Origin: a bacterium
Lineage (GTDB): Bacteria > JAJVIF01 > JAGGVT01
Direction of reading: 5' to 3'
Assembly (NCBI GenBank): GCA_021157815.1
Contig: JAGGVT010000177.1
Location: forward strand, 1-19,462
DNA length: 19,462 nt
In this document: in pieces, positions 1-6,074 of the stretch
How the letters are laid out: each line of letters begins with the position of its first letter
How positions within the stretch are numbered: position 1 is the first letter of the stretch
Made by a program: the position numbers and the translations under genes
Notes under the pieces: model-generated
What the model saw: the letters and a program-made list of their open reading frames with translations, nothing else
Told to the model about the DNA's origin: nothing
The model's database searches: none

Positions 1-18
1 GAGGATTTAGGGGGGTAA

Positions 19-178
19 GTTAGCAGGTTAGCAAGTTAGCAGGTTAGCAAGTTAGCAGGTTAGCAGGTTAGTAAGTTAGCAGGTTAGCAGGTTAGCAGGT
101 TAGTAAGTTAGCAGGTTAGCAGGTTAGTAAGTTAGTAAGTTAGCAGGTTAGTAAGTTAGTAAGTTAGTAGGTTAGCAG
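19..178. repeat. Tandem array of twenty 8-bp units
   Basis: Twenty head-to-tail octamers fill this stretch without interruption. The main units are GTTAGCAG and GTTAGTAA, with GTTAGCAA and GTTAGTAG as variants. The array is not coding: 8 is not a multiple of 3, and each unit carries a TAG, so every frame is closed. The two main unit types alternate irregularly, which suggests slippage plus local spread of variants. One strand is G-rich. It lies just upstream of a repeat fragment and about 310 bp ahead of the first gene. Its function is unknown; it is probably a variable-number tandem repeat. Confidence 0.95.
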
Positions 179-182
179 GTTG

Positions 183-219
183 GGGTTGTGGTGCAGGCAT
201 CCTTGGGCTGTTGAAAAGG
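183..219 (+). repeat. Fragment of hairpin repeat plus 131-bp element end
   Basis: The stretch TTGTGGTGCAGGCATCCT followed by TGGGCTGTTGAAAAGG closely matches the junction at 11337-11373, where a 131-bp MITE-like element has entered a hairpin repeat. Here only the left arm of the hairpin and about 16 bp of element end remain. It is a decayed or truncated copy. The same junction at two loci suggests the composite itself was copied, or that the element repeatedly enters the same site. Confidence 0.7.
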
Positions 220-277
220 TTATCTCCACCGTAACCCGGTTATGCTGTCCCGAATAAAATCAATAATTACCTGTTAA

Positions 278-337
278 GTGAATCAGGCATGCCGGGGTCC
301 CGCATAAATAGCCATCTCCCCGGCATGCCTGATTTAC
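278..337. repeat. GC-rich inverted repeat upstream of the KARI-like gene
   Basis: Arms at 278-297 and 318-337 are 20 bp long with one mismatch (core AATCAGGCATGCCGGGG) and enclose a 20-bp loop. There is no T-run after it, so it is not an obvious intrinsic terminator. The rest of 220-490 contains a GTAACCCGG motif (about 233), also seen in the hairpin at 1486-1552, and a repeated GTTAAGTG (273 and 351). No other gene is visible there. It is probably one of the palindromic intergenic repeats of this genome. Confidence 0.8.
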
Positions 338-433
338 ATCATAGAAAATTGTTAAGTGTGCACAGGACGGCATGACCGGGTTGCGGTTCATCATCTTTTA
401 TCCGCTTTTTTAATCACCCATTGGAATCCAGCG

Positions 434-463
434 TTCCCAGGATAAGACAACTCGTGATACAAT
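434..463 (+). promoter_or_regulatory. Possible extended -10 promoter of the KARI-like gene
   Basis: TGATACAAT at 455-463 resembles an extended -10 (TGnTATAAT) with one mismatch. The -35 candidate TTCCCA at 434-439 is poor. Transcription would start near 470-472, about 20 nt before the gene's ATG. This is tentative and rests mainly on similarity to other extended -10 sites in the window. Confidence 0.3.
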
Positions 464-491
464 TATCCAGTATGCGAATACACCAGCGCGA

Positions 492-1433
492 ATGAGAGTT
501 AATCCTGAAAATATCCCCGATGGCATCCGTGATAAAAAAATCGCGATAATCGGTTATGGTCTTTTGGGGCGACCTGTCGCGCATTGCCTTCGCGATTCAA
601 ACCATGAGGTTAGAATCGGGCTTCGTGAAAATTCAAGAAGCATAAAGATGGTTACTGATGATGGCTTTGAGCATGGAACAATCGATGAGGCTGCAAGCTG
701 GGCAGATGGCGTTTTTCTTCTGATACCGGATGATCGTCAGGGAGCCGTTTACGCCACAAAACTGGAAACATCGATGCGTGACGGTTCAATGCTTGTACTG
801 GCGCATGGATTCGCGTTTCTATATTCCAGAATAACTCCGCGGGAAACAATAGACGCTGTGGTTATCGCTCCTCATGGCCCCGGAAACGCTTTGCGGGATT
901 TGTATTTAAAAGGGAAAGGACTCGCGGCACAAGTCGCTGTGCAGCAGGATTCATCGGGCATGGCGGAAACTCGCGCGCTTATGCTCGCGCGTTCGCTCGG
1001 GCACGACAAAGGTGGAATTAAGATCTGTTCCGTTAAGGATGAGGTCGTGATGGATCTTTTTGCTGAGCAGATGGTGCTTTGCGGCGGTGTTGTCGAATTA
1101 ATGCGCGCCGCGTACAGAACTCTTGTGGATGCCGGTTACGATTCCGAAAGCGCGTACGAATCAGTTGTCCGTGAGTTGAAATACACTGTGGATATTATTC
1201 ATCAGCATGGTCCTCATGGCATGTTAAGGCGGATTTCAAAAAGCGCTCTTGTTGGCAGTTTGTTCCATGGCGAACTTGCGGTTGGCGATGATGTTCTCGA
1301 CAGAATGAAAAATCTGCTTGAAAGAATTGAAAAAGGCGAATTCAAGGATAAACTCGACGAGTTGGCAGCAAATGAAGATGATACGGATTTGAATCAGATG
1401 ATTGAAAAGATAGAAGAGGATTTTAGAACGTAG
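492..1433 (+). CDS. Ketol-acid reductoisomerase homologue (divergent active site)
   Basis: This 313-aa protein belongs to the class I KARI (IlvC) family. True IlvC performs the NADPH- and Mg-dependent isomeroreduction of 2-acetolactate in valine, leucine and isoleucine synthesis. Seen: a Rossmann GYGLLG at 21-26, a cofactor loop near 41-50, HGF at 105-107, PHGPG at 127-131, DLFAEQ at 188-193, LCGG at 196-199, a knotted-domain ELK at 228-230 and RIS at 247-249. Two catalytic positions differ from the family as I align it. The Lys of P-K-GPG is His128, and the first of the two Glu in the second metal-binding helix is Ser224, with a Glu one residue earlier at 223. No ilvB, ilvN or leu genes adjoin it, so a role in branched-chain amino acid synthesis is doubtful; it may act on another 2-keto or hydroxy acid. 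No good Shine-Dalgarno is visible. A seven-codon ATG-started frame (472-495) ends in a TGA overlapping the start ATG. Confidence 0.85.
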   Translation: MRVNPENIPDGIRDKKIAIIGYGLLGRPVAHCLRDSNHEVRIGLRENSRSIKMVTDDGFEHGTIDEAASWADGVFLLIPDDRQGAVYATKLETSMRDGSMLVLAHGFAFLYSRITPRETIDAVVIAPHGPGNALRDLYLKGKGLAAQVAVQQDSSGMAETRALMLARSLGHDKGGIKICSVKDEVVMDLFAEQMVLCGGVVELMRAAYRTLVDAGYDSESAYESVVRELKYTVDIIHQHGPHGMLRRISKSALVGSLFHGELAVGDDVLDRMKNLLERIEKGEFKDKLDELAANEDDTDLNQMIEKIEEDFRT

Positions 1434-1439
1434 CATTAC

Positions 1440-1552
1440 CCCGGTGAAGGGACACCGGGCTACAATTGGAATTGTGTATTAAAAATGTAACCCGGCATCC
1501 CTTTGCCGGGGTATTTGGTGGCAATTTCCCGGCAAGGGGATGCCGGGTTACA
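1440..1552. repeat. Two GC-rich hairpins after the KARI-like gene
   Basis: A small perfect hairpin (CCCGGTG, 6-nt loop, CACCGGG) lies at 1440-1459. A large inverted repeat follows, with 25-bp arms at 1486-1510 and 1528-1552 that differ at one base (core TAACCCGGCATCCC). Neither is followed by a T-run, so simple intrinsic termination is not indicated. The two share the CCCGG core and look like members of one family of palindromic intergenic repeats. Confidence 0.75.
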
Positions 1553-1580
1553 TATGAATAAGGCAAAAATGGATTTGCAC

Positions 1581-1617
1581 AAAAAAAGCCTCCGGAGGGA
1601 CAAGTCCGCTCCGGAGG
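1581..1617 (-). terminator. Intrinsic terminator of the pilus operon
   Basis: On the minus strand an 8-bp stem CCTCCGGA/TCCGGAGG (1589-1596 with 1610-1617) has an inner GGAC-AA-GTCC extension and is followed by seven T (1581-1587). It fits a rho-independent terminator for the minus-strand pilin/TadG-like transcription unit. It lies about 300 bp past the last recognisable stop codon. Confidence 0.8.
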
Positions 1618-1914
1618 TTCACCAAGTTCCCCCTTGGCGATTGTTGATACCGGTTTGATACCACATGAGCCCGGCTCCTTTCGACTCGCTGAATATATCC
1701 AACGAGCCATAACATTTTGCATCCCACTTGCCCGGTCACATCCGGGATAGCCTGTAATTCAAATCGCCCCTTTTCTAAAAACACATCCTCCAATTAACCC
1801 CCTCTTTTATTCACTCCCCCTTTTTCCCTCCAGGTCATTCGCCCCCCATTCAAGTCCAGATTGTATAGAAATAACCCCTTTTATCTTTTTTCATGCACTG
1901 AGATTGTTGAATCT
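1618..1914. other. Untranslated tail between TadG-like gene and terminator
   Basis: I see no convincing gene here. A minus-strand frame starting with TTG at 1793 has GGAGG next to it, but its 81-residue product has no recognisable family and it runs straight through the terminator hairpin. The stretch is pyrimidine-rich on the plus strand near 1795-1850. It may be the decayed 3' end of a once longer TadG gene or simply a 3' untranslated region. Confidence 0.4.
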
Positions 1915-2301
1915 TTATACACCTGGCTTGAAGTCGAATATATGTATGTTTATAGGGATTCGACTAATGCCAATGTATTTCAGGTACATGGTTTCGTAAC
2001 TGCTGGACTTGTCAATCTCGAGCCACCTTTTGTTTGTATCATATGAAACTTCCCATGGTTGCAGATTCATTCCAAGTGAATTTGCAATACTCATAGTGAG
2101 AGTTGTCGCGCGATGTGTGTTTGGCAGAGCCTCAACTCCTGTCATGAGAGCAAGGTTCAGGCTGCTTTGCGTATCGAATCGCTTCGCCTGGTAGTAACCG
2201 ACATCCATGCACACAGCGAATACAAACAGCATCACGATAAACATTCCCAATGCTCGAACAGCTTCCACGTTGTGGTATTCTCTGGTCTTGGTATCCGTCA
2301 T
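1915..2301 (-). CDS. Short TadE/TadG-like pilus protein
   Basis: 128 aa. A short polar N-terminus leads into one membrane segment (about 17-34), then DVGYYQAKRFDTQSSLNLAL (33-52). This is the layout of TadE/TadG minor pseudopilins, in which one N-terminal helix is followed by an Asp-Val-Gly and an Ala-rich helix. The C-terminal part (95-125), with the pattern Y-Lys-Tyr-Ile-Gly-Ile, resembles the end of the N-terminal region of TadG-like proteins. TadG is usually several hundred residues, so this is a TadE-sized or truncated form. TadE/TadG proteins are inserted in the membrane and help assemble or anchor Flp pili. A good site (GGAGGTGACACT before ATG) sets the start. It is last in the operon behind four Flp pilin genes. 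The family call rests on weak sequence similarity plus strong context. Confidence 0.65.
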   Translation of the reverse strand: MTDTKTREYHNVEAVRALGMFIVMLFVFAVCMDVGYYQAKRFDTQSSLNLALMTGVEALPNTHRATTLTMSIANSLGMNLQPWEVSYDTNKRWLEIDKSSSYETMYLKYIGISRIPINIHIFDFKPGV

Positions 2302-2409
2302 AGTGTCACCTCCGTGTTGACTTCAGTGGTTTTTATACTCATCCTTGAGTTTAGAGTAAACACCAGCGTTAGAGAAGAAAGATGAGTTTAATAATATAAC
2401 GCCGGATTA

Positions 2410-2476
2410 TTTTTAAAACACAAGGGAAAGGAAAGATAGAACTACTGCGTCTAATAACCTCTAACTTTCCCTTCCC
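2410..2476 (-). terminator. Possible attenuator between pilin genes and TadG-like gene
   Basis: Arms at 2424-2439 and 2461-2476 form a 16-bp stem with two mismatches, and on the minus strand it is followed by TTGTGTTTT. This could act as a leaky terminator or an RNA-end stabiliser, leaving pilins more abundant than the downstream minor pilin. A second small hairpin (GGACTGC/GCGGTCC, 2485-2505) lies just before it. The 2302-2605 gap shows no other gene. Confidence 0.45.
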
Positions 2477-2605
2477 CTCTTTATGGACCGCATATTAAGC
2501 AGTCCGTACTCTGGTATCATGCCAAACCTCCCGTACCGTCACATCCAAAAGTCGCGTTAGCATAAAATCGTTCACAGCTATTAAGCCAGAACCGGATTGC
2601 GAAAA

Positions 2606-2773
2606 CTATCCCGCGCCGCCGCCAAGGTCTGAGTTGATGTCGCCGAAAATCGTCTGGATCTGTCCACCCAGAAGAGTCAGAGCGGCAACTGCTACGATTG
2701 CCACAAGAGCAATAATCAGGGCGTATTCGGTAAGCCCCTGCCCGTCTTCGTTTCGTAAGATGTCGAGTGTCAT
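2606..2773 (-). CDS. Flp-type prepilin (pilin 4 of the operon)
   Basis: 55-aa Flp/Fap pilin subunit. The 11-residue leader MTLDILRNEDG is followed by QGLTEYALI, matching the type IVb prepilin cleavage motif G/XXXXEY, which is processed by a TadV-like peptidase after Gly11. A 20-residue hydrophobic helix follows (ALIIALVAIVAVAALTLLGG), then a short tail QIQTIFGDINSDL and GGGAG. The tail is three residues longer than in its closest sisters. Ribosome site GGAGG sits 7 nt before ATG, and the GGAGGCACATT leader is identical to that of the gene at 3041-3199, so gene and ribosome site were duplicated together. Flp subunits polymerise into thin bundled pili for adhesion and biofilm formation. A 7-bp hairpin (2839-2855) lies upstream, before the preceding pilin gene. 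Confidence 0.93.
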   Translation of the reverse strand: MTLDILRNEDGQGLTEYALIIALVAIVAVAALTLLGGQIQTIFGDINSDLGGGAG

Positions 2774-2838
2774 AATGTGCCTCCGAATAATTGATAAAAA
2801 ATATAAATTAAATAAAAGTAATACATTTCCGTTTAACT

Positions 2839-2855
2839 ATCCTGGACCCCAGGAT
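2839..2855 (-). other. Intergenic hairpin between pilins 3 and 4
   Basis: ATCCTGG and CCAGGAT form a perfect 7-bp stem with a 3-nt loop in the 97-bp gap between two pilin genes. No T-run follows. It is likely an mRNA stability or processing element that helps set individual pilin levels. Confidence 0.5.
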
Positions 2856-2870
2856 TTCCTGCTGCTAACC

Positions 2871-3038
2871 TCATCCGCCTAAGTTAAGATCCTCCTTGAT
2901 TTGGCAGAAGATAGCGTCGATCTGTCCGCCGAGGAGTGTCAAAGCGCCAACTGCTACAATTGCGACAAGGGCAATAATCAATGCATACTCAGTAAGCCCT
3001 TGACCATCCTCGCTCGTTAGTAACCGAGCGTTGTACAT
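2871..3038 (-). CDS. Divergent Flp-type prepilin with a cysteine (pilin 3)
   Basis: 55-aa Flp pilin. The leader MYNARLLTSEDG (12 residues) precedes QGLTEYALIIALVAIVAV, so the G/XXXXEY processing site and membrane helix are intact. It differs from its three sisters in its leader and in its tail: QIDAIFCQIKEDLNLGG replaces the QI(N/Q)xIFGDINSDLGG pattern, placing a single Cys at residue 45 and adding charge. It starts only 2 bp after the stop codon of the preceding pilin (3041-3199) and has lost the GGAGG site the others have. The GGCGG of the upstream gene's last codons could serve as a weak ribosome site, so it is probably translationally coupled. It may be a minor or specialised subunit; this is inferred. 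Confidence 0.92.
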   Translation of the reverse strand: MYNARLLTSEDGQGLTEYALIIALVAIVAVGALTLLGGQIDAIFCQIKEDLNLGG

Positions 3039-3040
3039 AA

Positions 3041-3199
3041 TTATCCGCCAAGGTCTGAATTGATGTCGCCGAAGATCGTATTGATCTGTCCACCCAGCAG
3101 GGTCAATGCTGCGACTGCCACGATTGCCACAAGAGCAATAATCAGAGCGTACTCGGTAAGCCCCTGTCCGTCTTCATTTTTCAGTATATCGAATGTCAT
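3041..3199 (-). CDS. Flp-type prepilin (pilin 2)
   Basis: 52-aa Flp pilin: leader MTFDILKNEDG, cleavage motif G/QGLTEY, hydrophobic helix, and tail QINTIFGDINSDLGG. It differs from the first pilin of the operon (3470-3628) at only a few residues. The ribosome site GGAGG lies 7 nt before ATG. A 270-nt spacer with several small hairpins separates it from the first pilin gene, while its own stop is 2 bp from the next start, so it pairs tightly with the cysteine-bearing pilin. Confidence 0.94.
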   Translation of the reverse strand: MTFDILKNEDGQGLTEYALIIALVAIVAVAALTLLGGQINTIFGDINSDLGG

Positions 3200-3469
3200 A
3201 ATGTGCCTCCGAAATTTATATTTGTTAGATAATAAATAGCTAAAACAGTTTTCAGTTTTACCTGGTCGCGAAGACGTAGGAGGCAGAGATGAACTAATTG
3301 TTCAGATTAGGGTTCACGCGACAAGTCGCTGGCTGCCCCTTCAAATATGCCTCACAACGTCCCGGACCGGTTTCGTAGAACTACAACGACGTATAACATA
3401 CTACAAGTACCTCGCAATGTTCCTTTATGGAACTCAAAATACTGCGACCCGAAAGGGTCACCACAGTGA
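3200..3469 (-). ncRNA. Structured spacer between pilins 1 and 2 (unassigned)
   Basis: No coding frame or pilin remnant is visible in this 270-bp gap. Read on the minus strand it holds several short perfect hairpins: GACCC-TTTC-GGGTC (3450-3463), GTTCC-ATAAA-GGAAC (3420-3434), GCGAC-TT-GTCGC (about 3317-3328), and TAAAAC/GTTTTA near 3240-3259. It is much longer than the other gaps in the operon and unlike the c-di-GMP aptamer upstream. It may be a second regulatory leader, an attenuator or a processing region. No known RNA family is recognised. Confidence 0.35.
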
Positions 3470-3628
3470 CTAACCACCAAGATCAGAGTTAATGTCGCCA
3501 AAGATAGAGTTGATCTGACCGCCAAGCAGTGTCAGAGCCGCAACCGCGACGATAGCAACAAGCGCGATAATCAACGCGTACTCAGTAAGTCCCTGTCCGT
3601 CTTCGTTTCTTATAATGTCGAATGTCAT
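3470..3628 (-). CDS. Flp-type prepilin (pilin 1, first in operon)
   Basis: 52-aa Flp/Fap pilin: leader MTFDIIRNEDG, G/QGLTEY cleavage site, hydrophobic helix of about 20 residues, and tail QINSIFGDINSDLGG. It is the promoter-proximal gene behind the c-di-GMP riboswitch and is probably the major pilin. The ribosome site GGAGG lies 8 nt before ATG, just downstream of the riboswitch terminator, so read-through directly controls it. The product is inserted in the inner membrane, cleaved after Gly11 and assembled into Flp pili by a Tad machine that must be encoded outside this window. Confidence 0.95.
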   Translation of the reverse strand: MTFDIIRNEDGQGLTEYALIIALVAIVAVAALTLLGGQINSIFGDINSDLGG

Positions 3629-3665
3629 AACATTCACCTCCGTGAATAATAGGAAAAATATTTAT

Positions 3666-3718
3666 AAAAAAAAACTCTTCCGAACATTTTGTCGATATCG
3701 GCAAAACCATCGGAAGAG
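3666..3718 (-). terminator. Riboswitch expression-platform terminator
   Basis: On the minus strand a long hairpin with outer stem CTCTTCCGA/TCGGAAGAG (3710-3718 with 3675-3683) and an inner GTTTTG/CAAAAT stem is followed by nine T (3666-3674). It stands between the c-di-GMP aptamer and the first pilin's ribosome site. The GGAAGG at the aptamer's 3' end could pair with CTCTTCC of the terminator's 5' arm as an antiterminator. The direction of the switch cannot be settled by eye. Confidence 0.88.
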
Positions 3719-3741
3719 CTTGAACATAAAAAAAACGTCCT

Positions 3742-3822
3742 TCCTTCGGCAGCCTGGCTGTCTTCATTATGAAGATCCTCGGCTTTGCGTCATCACGTTG
3801 CCGTGATTTTGCCTTTATCGGG
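3742..3822 (-). ncRNA. c-di-GMP-I (GEMM) riboswitch aptamer
   Basis: The minus strand carries the GEMM-I hallmarks in order. GGCAAA is at 3813-3808. A hairpin ATCACG-GCAA-CGTGAT with a GNRA tetraloop follows (3807-3792). GACGCAAAGCC is at 3791-3781. A second stem region contains TCTTC/GAAGA, and CAGCCAGGCTGCCG follows at 3760-3747. The GNRA loop is expected to dock on the second helix, and the ligand binds at their junction. The family binds the second messenger cyclic di-GMP and is known to control motility, pilus and biofilm genes. It sits right after a promoter and before an intrinsic terminator and four Flp pilin genes. The exact ends are approximate. Confidence 0.92.
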
Positions 3823-3845
3823 AAAAACTCTCGCTTACAAATTGA

Positions 3846-3874
3846 ATTATACCACACGATGACATATCCGGCAA
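3846..3874 (-). promoter_or_regulatory. Promoter of the pilin operon
   Basis: On the minus strand TTGCCG (3874-3869) and TATAAT (3851-3846) are spaced 17 bp apart, with an extended TGG before the -10. Transcription would start about 7 nt downstream, near 3839, roughly 17-20 nt before the c-di-GMP aptamer. This fits a constitutive sigma-70-type promoter with control placed in the leader RNA. Confidence 0.75.
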
Positions 3875-4166
3875 GATGCAGGCCGGAAATTATTCTTGAT
3901 TTCCCCTTGTTTTAATAAGGGTTTAAAGGATTGAATGGAAATCGTATCAATTTGTATATCCAACTTTGGTATATTTTATAAAACGCAATCAACCTTAATT
4001 GAGACCTCTGAAAAAGGAGGAAATGATACTGGCTTTTATAAGCGAAAAAGAATAGATTCCGGGTCAAGTCCGGAATGACAATGAAAAATTGGTCAGTTGA
4101 AATTTCATGGATCTTTTGGAAAATGCTCAAAAACTTGTGATTTTGCAGTATCGGTGGAATGTTGAA
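3875..4166. other. Intergenic stretch with repeat remnant
   Basis: I see no gene. ATTCCGGGTCAAGTCCGGAAT at about 4056-4076 is a palindrome-like remnant of the type of intergenic repeat common in many bacteria. A GGAGG followed by ATG near 4017-4025 opens a frame of only ten codons, which I do not regard as a gene. Confidence 0.4.
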
Positions 4167-4345
4167 CCTGGGAGCGCTGGTCTCTGACCGGCATTTTTAC
4201 AATGTTAATGAAAATCAGTAGAGTTTGGTTAACAGATTAAACACCTAAAGACAGGAGTTGAATTTATCAACCATGTTCATAAGATTCCCTTTTTTGCATT
4301 TTGGTTGGTACGTTCAGGTGCCGGTCAGAGACCAGCGCTCCCAGG
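4167..4345. mobile_element. 179-bp element with perfect 27-bp inverted ends
   Basis: Positions 4167-4193 and 4319-4345 are exact reverse complements (27 of 27), beginning CCTGGGAGCGCTGG. They enclose 125 bp of AT-rich DNA with no coding frame. Length and perfect ends fit a MITE-like non-autonomous element or a large palindromic repeat. No target duplication is evident. Perfect arms suggest a recent origin or gene conversion between arms. Confidence 0.6.
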
Positions 4346-4420
4346 AAATAATATATTTGTAATAGGTTAAAATTTAAAACATAGTTTTTCAGGGGCAACT
4401 ACTTTATATTATCAATTGAA

Positions 4421-4449
4421 TTGCTTTAATATTTCGCTTGCGATATACT
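4421..4449 (+). promoter_or_regulatory. Candidate glnA promoter
   Basis: TTGCTT (4421-4426) and TATACT (4444-4449) are spaced 17 bp. Transcription would start near 4456, leaving a leader of about 108 nt before glnA. No sigma-54 -24/-12 element was seen by eye. Confidence 0.5.
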
Positions 4450-4563
4450 CCCTCACTTATTAAGGAAGATAGTTGATTCAGTCTGATTGTATGCGATAAA
4501 GCAATCCTGCTGAAATCGATATCGACCTGTAATAGGCATTAACACTGCTTTGGGAGAGATACA

Positions 4564-5976
4564 ATGACACCGGAAGAGTTTTTCAAGTTCGCGAAAGAGA
4601 ATAATGCCGAGATGATGGATCTTAAATTCGTCGATCTTCTTGGCTCGTGGCAGCATTGTTCATATCCGATCAGCTGTCTCGATGAAAGCATTTTCACTGA
4701 GGGGTTAGGGTTTGACGGCTCATCGATTCGTGGATGGCTGGAAGTGCACAAATCGGACGTAGTGGCTGTGTGCGACCCATCCACCGCGGCAATGGACCCT
4801 TTCTATGAAAAACCTACTGTCAGCGTTATCGCTGATATTGTTGACCCGAAAACCAAAAAGAACTATTCAAGATGCCCAAGGCGAGTAGCAAAAGATGCCA
4901 TTAAGTATTTACTGTCAACCGGAATTGCAGATCAGTGCCTTATCGGACCTGAGCCGGAGTTTTTCATTTTTGATCAGGTTCGCTATGAACAAAATCAGCA
5001 CACCGCAATGTATGAGATAGATTCATCGGAGGGCGCATGGAATACAGCACGTTTCGAGAAACCGAATCTTGGATACAAACCCGGATTCAAGGGTGGTTAT
5101 TTCCCCGTATCACCAACAGACACATTCCATGATTTACGCGGTGAGATGTGCTATGAAATGATGAAACTTGGCATCAATGTTGAGGCGCATCATCATGAGG
5201 TCGCCACTGCCGGTCAGACTGAAATCGATTTGAAATATGATGACCTTCTTACAATGTGCGACTGGTTCATGTGGTTCAAATACGTTGTAAAGAATGTCGC
5301 CAAGCGCCACAATAAAACCGTTACATTCATGCCCAAACCACTGTTTGAGGATAATGGCAGTGGGATGCATACGCATATCAGTTTATGGAAAGATGGCAAA
5401 CCTCTTTTTGCCGGTAATGAATACGCGGGTTTGTCGAAAATGGCGATGCATGCGACTGGAGGCATTCTCAAGCATGCCTCATCGATTATGGCGTTTGCCG
5501 CTCCGACCACAAACAGCTATCGTCGCCTGGTTCCCGGTTTCGAAGCGCCTGTGAATCTGGTGCTGTCCGCCGGAAACCGCTCGGCTGCAATCAGAGTGCC
5601 GATGTATTCTGATAATCCCAAGGCAAAACGAATTGAATTCAGATGTCCTGACCCAACCGCAAACGCTTATCTCTTATGGCCCGCAATGCTGATGGCCATG
5701 ATAGACGGCATCCAGAATGAAATAGAACCGGGAGAGCCGCTTGACCGAAATATCTTTGAAATGACGCCTGAAGAACTTTCCGCCATTCCGAAAGTTCCCG
5801 AGACACTTGCTGAATCAATCAATGCTTTGGAGAAAGATTATAAATATCTTCTTACAGGTGATGTGTTCACAGAGGATCTTGTCACGGCATGGATTAAGTG
5901 GAAACGAGATATGGAACTGGAGCCGTTGATGCTCAGGCCGCATCCGTATGAGTTCTATCTTTATTACGATAGCTAG
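4564..5976 (+). CDS. glnA: Type I glutamine synthetase
   Basis: 470 aa, the usual length for GSI-beta enzymes. It makes glutamine from glutamate, ammonium and ATP as a cytoplasmic dodecamer. Seen: beta-grasp N-domain with FDGSSIRGW (50-58; Asp51 is the ammonium-site Asp), [10 protein letters not shown] (128-137; metal ligands Glu130, Glu132), GQTEIDL (217-223), [10 protein letters not shown] (264-273), the flap [10 protein letters not shown] (323-332; Glu327), NRSAAIRVP (338-346) and [12 protein letters not shown] (358-369). The adenylylation segment is [12 protein letters not shown] (393-404). The Tyr that is AMP-modified in enteric GlnA (Tyr397 there) is Phe398 here, so GlnE-type adenylylation should not be possible. 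The start has GGGAGAG 6 nt upstream. There is no glnB or ntr gene beside it. It stands alone, with a 187-bp repeat element and a bidirectional terminator downstream. Confidence 0.97.
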   Translation: MTPEEFFKFAKENNAEMMDLKFVDLLGSWQHCSYPISCLDESIFTEGLGFDGSSIRGWLEVHKSDVVAVCDPSTAAMDPFYEKPTVSVIADIVDPKTKKNYSRCPRRVAKDAIKYLLSTGIADQCLIGPEPEFFIFDQVRYEQNQHTAMYEIDSSEGAWNTARFEKPNLGYKPGFKGGYFPVSPTDTFHDLRGEMCYEMMKLGINVEAHHHEVATAGQTEIDLKYDDLLTMCDWFMWFKYVVKNVAKRHNKTVTFMPKPLFEDNGSGMHTHISLWKDGKPLFAGNEYAGLSKMAMHATGGILKHASSIMAFAAPTTNSYRRLVPGFEAPVNLVLSAGNRSAAIRVPMYSDNPKAKRIEFRCPDPTANAYLLWPAMLMAMIDGIQNEIEPGEPLDRNIFEMTPEELSAIPKVPETLAESINALEKDYKYLLTGDVFTEDLVTAWIKWKRDMELEPLMLRPHPYEFYLYYDS

Positions 5977-6074
5977 TGATGTTTTGAAAACCGAGCCACG
6001 AACGTTAGTGAGGGGTCGGTGCGATAATAGATGAGCTTGAATATGAATCGGAAAACCTCTCATTTACAAGAGGC

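Noticed and set aside
19-178. Regular short repeats as a CRISPR array
   Set aside because: Units are contiguous 8-mers with no spacers, and no cas gene is present.
1548-1793. 81-codon TTG-started minus-strand frame after the TadG-like gene
   Set aside because: It runs through the terminator hairpin and shows no recognisable domain.
2634-2882. 82-codon plus-strand frame across the fourth pilin
   Set aside because: It is antisense to the real Flp pilin gene and ends in the intergenic hairpin.
3582-3857. 91-codon minus-strand frame over the pilin leader
   Set aside because: It covers the c-di-GMP aptamer and its terminator and overlaps the first pilin start in another frame; the RNA reading explains the sequence.
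4017-4056. GGAGG plus ATG opening a ten-codon frame
   Set aside because: Spacing is only 2 nt and the product is too short to support; probably chance in a repeat-derived stretch.
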